A stretch of DNA of 64,000 bases from contig JASWHV010000009.1 in NCBI GenBank assembly GCA_030760725.1, forward strand, positions 91,934,780 to 91,998,779, read 5' to 3'. Within the stretch, counting starts at the first letter, position 1. The number at the start of each line of letters is the position of its first letter. The notes under the pieces are model-generated. The model ran no database searches and was not told the DNA's origin. It was given only the letters and a program-made list of their open reading frames with translations. This DNA comes from Neostapfia colusana. Taxonomy: Eukaryota; Streptophyta; Magnoliopsida; Poales; Poaceae. Below are positions 35,857 through 44,315 of the stretch, one piece after another. The position numbers and the translations under genes are program-made.

Positions 35857-37563
35857 ATGGTTCGCACTAGGACCACGCACGAGGTTGGTGGCTCTAGCCA
35901 ACAGGGAGGTGATGACTCCCAGCCACCGGCCTACGACAGCACCCCGCAGCAGCAGCCACCACCGCCGCCTCCGCTTACTCTAGCGGATGTGATAGCGGCA
36001 CTGGTGGGTGGTCGTGAGGAGCAGACCGACCTGCTCCGCACGATCGTGCAGAATATGTCCCAGGCGGGGGGGCGTCAAGAGCGAGGGCCTCGTGAGCCCC
36101 GGGAAGTGTCGTACTCGGACTTCATGAATACGCACCCTTCAGTGTTCACCGAAGCCAAAGAACCACTGGAGGTGGACAACTGGCTGTGGACTATCGAGTC
36201 CAAGTTCGGGCTGCTCCAATGTATGGAGCAGCAGAAGACTCTGTTCGCAGCGCAGCAACTCCATGGTGCAGCTGGTGCGTGGTGGGCGAACTATGTCGCC
36301 TCACGTCCGGCCGGCCATGCCGTGGAATGGCAAGAGTTCCGGGAGGCGTTCCGCGCCTATCACATTCCTCCCGGGACCATGAAGAGGAAGTTCCAAGAAT
36401 TTTTGTAACTGAAGCAGGGCGGGAGGAGTGCCCACGACTACCCCCGTGCCTTCAACCATCTGGCGCAGTACGTGTCAGACTATATATCAACTGAAGGGAA
36501 GAAGCGGGAACATTTCTATCGGGGGTTACACCCCGAAATGAAACCCGTCTCGTTCAGTGGAATCGCGGCACACTCAACGACCTAGTCAATGCCGCGATTA
36601 TGCAAGAGAATGCTCAGCGGGAGTTGGCGGCTGAGCAGCAGAAGCGCAGCGCTCCACCCAGCGGTTGGAGTGGCGCTCCCAGATGTACCGGATGGTGTAT
36701 CGGACGCCATCCGGGCAGCAGTGGCAACCACCGGCGCGACCTCAACGGTTCGGGGGACGTCCCTTTCAGGCACCTCCGTTCCGTCCACCGATGCCACCAC
36801 CAAGACAGCAGCAGACGGCACCCCCGGGCGTTTCCACCGCCACAACGCGCCCCGGGATTCCGTCCACCGATCAGCGGGGGACCGCCCCGTTTCACCTGCT
36901 TCACGTGTGGCCAGACGGGCCACTTCGCGAAGGACTGTCCCCAGGGGCAGAAAAGCAGCGGGCAAGCCCAGTTCCAGGGCGGTGCTCGAGGCCGACCTCT
37001 GGTCAAGAAGGTTGGTCAGCTGACTGGGGGCGTTCGCAACCTCGACAATGAGGACGCCCCAGATGGAGACAACGTGCTGGCGGGTACGTTTACTCTCAAC
37101 AATCAAGCCATCGTCATATTGTTTGATTCTGGTGCAACCCACAACTTTATAAGTGCATCATATGTGGTTAAGCATCAGCTGGAAGTCTTTCCAACCGAGT
37201 GTTCGTATATGATCTGCTCACCGGGAGGAAAGATTTCAGCAACGATGATGGTTCCGAAAGCACCACTGTGCTTAGGTGGGAAGATATATCCCACCACTAT
37301 GATTATCCTTGAGGGGCAGAAGATTGATGCAATCTTGGGAATTTCATGGCTAAGCTACCATGGCACTGTCCTGGAAACCCTATCACGGACGGTTTACCTC
37401 AACTCCCCATTACACCGTCCGCAGTCCCTCCTATTAGATAATCCAGTCCGGGAAGTTTCAGTGATCAATAATACTGAAGCTCTCAAGTTGGAGGACATCC
37501 CCGTAGTCCGGGAGTATCCTGACGTGTTCCCGGATGATCTTCCGGGCATGCCACCTGAGTGGG
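35857..37563 (+). pseudogene. E5 gag and protease, broken
   Basis: The gag ATG (M-V-R-T-R) follows TTGCAG with no gap. The first segment 35857-36408 has the P/Q-rich region, T-L-A-D-V-I, Y-S-D-F and W-W-A-N-Y to F-Q-E-F-L, then a TAA at 36406. A frameshift near 36530 and a compensating pair near 36670 and 36830 follow. CCHC knuckle C-F-T-C-G...H...C is near 36890-36935. Protease I-L-F-D-S-G-A-T-H is near 37115-37140, and the linker L-E-D-I-P-V-V-R-E-Y-P-D-V-F runs to M-P-P-E, where E6 inserted. The pol half continues at 52644. Confidence 0.92.
37559..37563. repeat. E6 target-site duplication, left copy (GTGGG)
   Basis: GTGGG here against GCGGG at 52644-52648. The pre-insertion codon was CGG (as in homologues), so the left copy carries one C-to-T change at a CpG. 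Confidence 0.88.
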
Positions 37564-40500
37564 TGTAAGGGCCTCAGTTTTTGACACACATTTGCAGTGT
37601 TCATCACCACACCACACACCTCATTTGAGAAAGGATGATGAACACAAATGAAGAGCAAGTAACAATTATCAACATGCTCATTAGAGAACAAACTCACACA
37701 TTGCAAAAGTGGTATTTCCCACATGTGATATAGATGGGCTGGACATATGAAAACTCCTACACTTTATTAAGGATGTCCATGCCAAGTTTCACCCAAATTC
37801 AAAACCTTTTTGAAGTCATTTTGGGTATAGTTAGGAAGAGGGCAGTTTGAAACCATATTCAAATTCAAACTGTTTTTATCCCATGAATTTAAAAGTGGGA
37901 GGCATATTCTTACTCAGCACATTTTTGTGAGCTCACACACCAATTTTCACTCCGTTTGGAGTTGATCTTGACATGAGCTAAGTGGGAGAAATTCAAACTT
38001 TATTTGAATTTCAATCTGAACTTATGCTGAAATTCATTCAAACCAAACCTCATTTGAACTTTGATCAATTCAAATGGCTCATGGGTGAATAATTTGAATT
38101 GCCAAGGGTAGTATGGGGTTCACTGTTTACAACAGTGATTAGGAGTAAATTTCAGAGGTTAAAACTTGAAGTGGGACCCACATGTCAGCCACTGCTCAGA
38201 TCAAACCGACTGAGACTTTTTCACTCGGGTCGCCGAGCCGCAGCGGTGATCGCCACCGAGGGCAGCCGCCGTGCCAGCAGCTGCTTGCCCACGCGCGGGC
38301 GTGAGGCGGTGCAGAGCCTTCTTAAGGCACCTGCCCCCCTCCTCGGCCGAGGCATCGCCATTCTTCCCTGCAAGAACTCAGCGCCGGCCGAAGTTTTCCG
38401 CAGCTCAGAATCGATCGGAGAACGCCGATCACAGCTCCCTCCATCCACTCCAGAGCCCCAGCAAGGTACTAGAGACCTTCCTCCGTCCTCCCTGTTGCTA
38501 GAATTCGGTTGAAACCGATTGATATCGGCTGTGCCAAAAGATCAAATTCGGGACTTGGAACCGCCGCACCTCGGGCTCCCGTGGACAGCCCAACCAGGGC
38601 GTTGTCACGCCCGAGCCAAGGCACCCTTGGACGCGCCGGTGACCGGTGCTGCTCATCCCCGAGCCACAGCTCGAGTGGTTGCTCACCGGCGGTGAATTTC
38701 CACTTTTCCCCTTTCTGTGTGCAGAACGACCTTCGGGTACGGTTCTGTTTAATTCGTGCTCTAGAAAGGATTATAGGGCCTTAAGCCGCTCTCACACGAG
38801 CTAGACACGGTAACGCACAAGTTGCCTTCACAACTCTGGGCCAGAGAACCTCTGTACCCGGCGTAATTTGAGGTCTACCGATGGCGGAATGAACGGGCGG
38901 CATCGGACGCACGGTGAGGACCTATTTCGGGCCTTCCCCGAGCTGTCTCGAGCTCATGTCGACCTTCTCTGAGGTCCACTGGTGCTCCCCGACCGGTTTC
39001 CCAAGTAGTTGAGGTGCTAGGGAAGTCAGCCGACATGGCCGAAGTCGTTCCGAGGTGGCGGCTCGTCGCCGACCATGCTCCGGCCATTGTCATGAGCAGC
39101 TGACCCTAGAATCCTGTTCCCCGAGTAAAAGTAGGCAGGGGCGGACAGAATCGAGAAGTTTGGAGCTGTACAGAAGCCGGCGGCGAGCTCTCCGGCGAGG
39201 TCCCTCGGCGGCGGAGCGCGGGCGTCGCGAGGTTGAAGAAGGGGGTGGACCCCAGCTGTCAGCGGGAGATATTTTGAATCGGGATCCGGCTGCGGCCGGG
39301 ATCGGGTGTGCTGGTGCGCAAAATCATTGTGGGCAGCGGTGTGCTGTCGCCTCGGCGAGCGACGCGTGTCCCCTGGGCCCACGCGCGAGTTTAAACTTTT
39401 CCCGATTTTCAGATTTCCTTCAAACTTCAAATCCTCATAACTTTGGCTAGAAAGCTCCAAATCGAGTGAACCAAATTTTGCTGGATTCAACTCTCCGAGT
39501 ACTTTCCAGCAAATTAAGTTTCACTTCATGAAAACCCTTAATTCTCCAGAATTAATTCCTCAAAATTTAAACTGTTAGGAATTTTAACTGGAGAATCCTT
39601 TGGAAGAAAATCCTGAATTTTTGCTGGGATGTTCACCAAAATATCCCTGAACTACCATAAAAATTTCAGATCCATTTGAGATCAATTAATCCACCTAATG
39701 GTGTGATTAGTGAAACTGTTCTAGAGAAAATAGAAAATGTTCAGAAACATTTTCAGAATTTTCTCTGAAATTGTTTAGCTCATATCTTTAGTTAGGAACT
39801 TCCAAATTAAGTGAGACCAACTCCATTAGAACCCTCTGAAAATCTAGTTTTCAGAAAGTCATAGTTTGTTTCATGAAAATCCTTACAACACCCTAAGAGT
39901 TCCAATTAAGGTCAAGGACATAATTAATTGTGGAGGGCTCAAATGAGCTTTGCTGCAACTAAAACTTGACCAAGTCTCTGTTTAGGTTGTAACCAAGCCA
40001 CAATAAAAGTTTCACAGTCATTAGGTCTGTCTAGCAAAGGTTATAGACTTCACAACTTCAAACTTAATACAAATGCATTAAATTAATACATGTATTGTTT
40101 CTATCATGTAGTCGCTAAGGTCGAGGAGGAACCCGAAGTCCTAGACTTCGTTACTCCGGAGGAACAGCTAGCCTACGACCAAGAGCAGCAAGGCAAGCTC
40201 TGGTTTGCATTAACCGTTTACAAATTTTTATTGTTTTGAGCACTTACTTGAGTATTATGATTCTTTGCATTAGAGTCTTGTTTGGAAACCCAATTGCATA
40301 GCCAAGAACACCATGGGTTGGGTTTAGGATTGCAAACCCCGCTAGCTACTGCATTGCTAGGATAGAGTAGGATTCGGTACAAGTCGAGTAGTTGGAACTA
40401 CTCGCGAGCATAGGCTAGAGGCACTCGACTCGGGTAGTGATAGCACATGAAACACATGGCAAGAAAATGAGACCAAGCGGAGGGTAAGGGCAGCATGACT

Positions 40501-41601
40501 TTGGGGCCTGTGTGCTATAGCTCCGCTTGTGTCGATTGAGGACCGAGCCGTGTTCGGGCCTGTTGAACAAGCTAGAACAGTACCGAAGACCTACCGGCTA
40601 TATGGGAACTGGGAAACTGATGTAACTCGGGCAGCTGGGTATTGAGGCATTGCCCGTCGTTCAGAGGGTAGGTTGAGAGCTTGAGGTGTAAATCGGCTGG
40701 CGGCACGGAGATGCGCGTGCAGAGACCTCTTGCTCGGGACGATGGGACCTGTTCAATATTTGGCTGACGGGTGAAAGGTAGTTCCGTACGGCGTCCGTGA
40801 TAGTTGTTGTAGGCAACATCGAGTACGGGCGTACGTGACGGGTTGTTCGGGTAACCCTGCAGGTGTAAATCGATTATAATCGCCGTCCCTCACGGTCAGT
40901 GAGTACCACTTGTTCACTGTACCGTGACGTAGAAAGAACAGGCTAGTTAAATGTTAAAATGTTGCGGATTGAAAGCTGGACATTGATTGTTAATGATATG
41001 CTGTAGTTTAGAGATAACTAAAGTTCTTTTCAACTTTGGGCAAAGTACATGAGAGAAATGCGTTTCTTGTTTGATTGCAGCTCTCTCATGTGCCTTAGCG
41101 TAAGGTTCTCCACAACCTGCTACTAAAACTTGAAAGTAAGGTTCCACTAATTAGGCGAGTCCTTTGCAAATGATTTTTCCCCATGTACCTATCACCCCTC
41201 ATGTAGAAGTTCCATGTTTAGGTGAGACGGGTCAGACATGCTGAGCCTTCGTGCTCACTGCTTGTGTTTGAAGCTTTTGCAGGGTTCTATGAGGAAGGGA
41301 CTCCCGAAGAGGAGACGGAACCCCAGGAGGGGAACCCCGTCGAGTGGGAGTCGTGCACGCCGCAGAGTTAGTGTGCTTGTGTGCTAGCAAGGACACGTTC
41401 GAGGGCTGAACATGCACTTGATGCTTAGTCTACGCTCGCGAGTGTAGACTGAACTTATTTTGATGTAAACATGTTCATAACTTGTTTATGTAATAAAATT
41501 TCGCTTCCGCTTTGTACCTTTGACGTGTGTTATACGGTGCTGTGCAACGCAGCACCCCTCAGCGTGATCCTGGCTCGACAGGACCAATTGGGGTCGTGTC
41601 A
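37564..41601 (+). repeat. E6 5' LTR
   Basis: 4038 bp, TGTAAGGGCC to GGGTCGTGTCA. U3 AT-rich to about 38150, GC-rich block about 38210-39390, AT-rich stretch, exon A 40112-40192, hairpins 40385-40404 and 40891-40926, exon B 41283-41371, AATAAA at 41492-41497. Confidence 0.95.
38099..41371 (+). CDS. Putative three-exon acidic ORF in E6 5' LTR
   Basis: Exon A is 40112-40192 (81 nt), after a T-rich tract ending CATGTAG, ending CAGCAAG|GCAAGC. It encodes P-E-V-L-D-F and P-E-E. Exon B is 41283-41371, after TTTTGCAG, with the branch-point-like CTCAC A at 41257, 25 nt upstream, and ends TAG after E-W-E-S-C-T-P. Both junctions are phase 1 and the frame is open. A possible first exon is the open frame 38099-38465 in the GC-rich block, which ends CAGCAAG|GTACTAG, also phase 1; with it the product would be about 178 residues. 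An in-frame ATG also occurs at 40091 just before exon A. Exon 1 is not evident in E1 or E5, so it is the weakest part. No family recognised. Confidence 0.45.
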
Positions 41602-41604
41602 GCG

Positions 41605-41616
41605 TGGTATCAGAGC
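41605..41616 (+). other. E6 primer-binding site
   Basis: TGGTATCAGAGC, a perfect initiator Met-tRNA complement, 3 nt after the LTR. Confidence 0.95.
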
Positions 41617-43098
41617 TCGCTTGAGGTTTAACACTGTACAAAGGTCTTCTTTTTCAAAAATCCAGTGAGGAACGAGTTAGTAGCCCGTATAAGGATGTTA
41701 TTAGCATATAGAAAGTGGCATATTAACCTATTTGTTATGTCGGAAAATTGTGTATCTCGGGACGTTTATGTCTTGGGGGGTACACGTAAGCGCTGTCCAC
41801 CAGTGCGCACAAGCTGAAGGGTGGAGCCCCACGGGTGGCAGGTAACCCGACCCGCTTTAGTATCCTCTACGACTCTTCATGTCGTTTGGGGTATTCGAGC
41901 AACGTCTGTCCCTGGCGTGCGTGGTGCAACATGGGAGACCCCGTCACGTGGTCTGAAACGTGAACACGTAACTCAAGGCGTGGTTGGCTTGAGAACATCC
42001 GGGCGAGTGATGACGGCCGGGTGTACGAACTGTATGGATTCCGGGCTCGGTGTGCAGCCGAGTCTGATGATTGTTTGAGTTTCTGCAGGTAGCCTGACCA
42101 CGAAACGGTAGACGTGTAGCATCCGTGTGCGAGTGACGAGTAGTGCCACTGAACTAACGAAGCCGGCTAAGTCCGGTATAGGTTTGTCTTGGTGAGGACG
42201 TAGTACCGACATAATCTGGTGACGCATCGACGTCACACCCAATTAAATGAATAACTTCATTTAAAACTTGAAGGTTTGTATCTAAAGTAGTAAAACTTGA
42301 TGTAACCCCTTCCCTTGAACAGGATATTCAATGTTAACAAGTTTTCAACTTATAGGTTGTTAAGGATAGAGCACTCTGTTTTCAGCTGAATCAAGGCTGA
42401 AGTTAATCAGAGGTTAGAGGTTGAGTTCTTTCGAGGCTGGGGTCATATGATACATTTCTGGAAAGCTTTGGAAGAGCTTTACAACTTTTCTGTTGAGTTC
42501 CAGAAGTGTTTCATTCCTTAACCACTCGAAAAATGCAGTAGAGTTTAAACTGTCCAGAAAACAGGACAGAGCAAAGACTCTCTGTAAACTCTCTGTAAAT
42601 TAAGCATAACATCCTGCATAAAAATCCAAAAATAGAAAATGAGGTAGTTCTGGAAATCTTATGAGATGGGTTACAACTTTGTAACAGAAAGTTTTGTCAG
42701 ATTAGGAATATAATTAACTGAGATTCTTGGATCAAATCAGTACCTAAGGCAGGGAGGTGCTGTCCAATTTTCTCCAGAAATTCTGTTAACTTTGACATCT
42801 CATAACTTTTGAACCAGGACAGATCTTAGGCCAAGCAAATACTTGCTGGAAAGATATTGAAGTTAGATTTAACTTTGATGTTGAGCTCCAGAATTAGTTT
42901 TGCCTTTAATATGGCCTAAATCAGGTTGAAATGGAAACTGGTCAGGGCTGTCATGGGAACAGCAGATCAGCAGTCAAATTTGTTTAAAATTTGAACTATA
43001 TGTCCAAGTTTTGTGGGTTCAATGACATGTCTTATGTTATAACTCAATGGTTTACTGTTTAAATAAATATTTGACATTTCTCAAATATATTTTTACAG
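41617..43098 (+). other. E6 leader upstream of orf0
   Basis: About 1.5 kb without a coding ORF. It contains a donor-like CAC|GTAAGC at 41786, the TTCTGCAG|GTA motif at 42081-42091, and a TTTTTACAG acceptor ending at 43098 right before the orf0 ATG. Confidence 0.5.
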
Positions 43099-44043
43099 AT
43101 GACAGCAGATAAACAGTTGGAGAACGGGTGGGTAGTGTCCCACTGTTCTCACCGTAGCGGCTACCCGGAAGCATTGTGGCAAATGCTCCAATATTTCGGG
43201 TACAATCAGATGCCGCAGTACTTCGCCAAGGAAGAAGGCGAAGAGGGGAACAAGACATGTACAATCCATGTCGAGGTTCCTGCAGGACCTATGCCACCCG
43301 GTTGGGTGCCATTCACCGTCACGGTGACAGGAAGACAACCGGAAGGGATGTGGCAAGTGGCAGCCCGTGACACTATGTCACGTTTCTGCCAACTACACGT
43401 GCAGGCTATGGAGGGCACTCCATATGCACTCGTTCCGGTGGAGGGACGAGCTCAGCATGTGTGGGAAGAGAGGTACCTGGAAGCAACGGACCCGAGTTGC
43501 CCAAGGTACAACCCCGCGGAGGCAAATCTCAGCCTCCAGATGAGGGCGGGAAACGCCGTGATGGACAGCCAAGCTGTTCATACGGAGCATCTCGCCACAA
43601 AGCTCAAGGAGAGCACAAGCCGTGGAGATCATTTCGAGAGTGCTCACAGCGCACTCCGCAATGTGCTCCTTCCGACGATCAAGCGACTGAATGAACAACA
43701 CAATCAGTTGCGTCGTCTGAAGAAGGCAAAGAAGAAGAGCCGTGTTGACATCGCGGCATTGCAAGAGCTGGTGCAGACCCTAACCCAGCAGAATGAGGAC
43801 CTTGCTCAAGAGCGGGAGGACGCTATTGAGGAAGGACAAGGCTGGGAAGAGGACTACAACCAGGCTATGGACGAGGTGCATGCATTGCAGGACCTCGTAC
43901 CTCCGGTGTTAGGCGTACCGGTGGTCTTGGGTCTTCCAGCAATGGGAGAACCCGGGATGGGAGAAGAGGTGGTAGATCCAGAGCCACCAGCAGATGTACC
44001 GGAGGAGGACGACCCACAGGAGGTCGAGTTCTACTCGGAGTAG
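43099..44043 (+). CDS. orf0, accessory ORF upstream of gag, intact
   Basis: 314 residues, uninterrupted. The ATG follows TTTTTACAG with no gap, which supports this start. Residues 1-115 look globular and W/F/Y-rich, with paired motifs (G-Y-P-E-A-L-W, G-M-W-Q-V). About 150-265 is charged and heptad-like, with a K/R-rich patch K-K-A-K-K-K-S-R near 212-219, so probably a coiled coil. The last 30 residues are strongly acidic and end F-Y-S-E. It lies between the leader and gag, in the sense direction, 272 bp from the gag start. Rice RIRE3/RIRE8-type elements are known to carry an extra upstream ORF called orf0; equivalence is my inference. Function unknown. It stays open although gag-pol is broken; no homologue is visible in E1, E2 or E5. 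Confidence 0.8.
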   Translation: MTADKQLENGWVVSHCSHRSGYPEALWQMLQYFGYNQMPQYFAKEEGEEGNKTCTIHVEVPAGPMPPGWVPFTVTVTGRQPEGMWQVAARDTMSRFCQLHVQAMEGTPYALVPVEGRAQHVWEERYLEATDPSCPRYNPAEANLSLQMRAGNAVMDSQAVHTEHLATKLKESTSRGDHFESAHSALRNVLLPTIKRLNEQHNQLRRLKKAKKKSRVDIAALQELVQTLTQQNEDLAQEREDAIEEGQGWEEDYNQAMDEVHALQDLVPPVLGVPVVLGLPAMGEPGMGEEVVDPEPPADVPEEDDPQEVEFYSE

Positions 44044-44315
44044 GGGGTTACGGTTGCCAAGTAGGGCAGCCAGGGTAGCGTAACCCAACTTTTATAATCA
44101 GTGACATGTCGTGTAGACAGTAGCGTATGTATAGGTAGTGACGACATGAGCACGACTTCTCGGAGATCCGAGAATAATGTATCTTGTATAAAGTTTATGC
44201 TTTATCAATATATGTGAATGTTGTCCAAATTAATCATGTGTCACTTCAATACCTACTGTTGCTTATGGAATTTTCAGTAAGACATGTGCTAATCGCTGCT
44301 GTTTTGAATTTCAGA
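44044..44315 (+). other. E6 spacer between orf0 and gag
   Basis: 272 bp, non-coding. It ends with a TTTTGAATTTCAG acceptor (44314) one base before the gag ATG, suggesting orf0 and gag are made from alternatively spliced RNAs. Confidence 0.5.

Noticed and set aside
36582..37142. Long minus-strand frames over E5 gag
   Set aside because: Antisense shadows of the gag C-terminus and zinc knuckle coding sequence.
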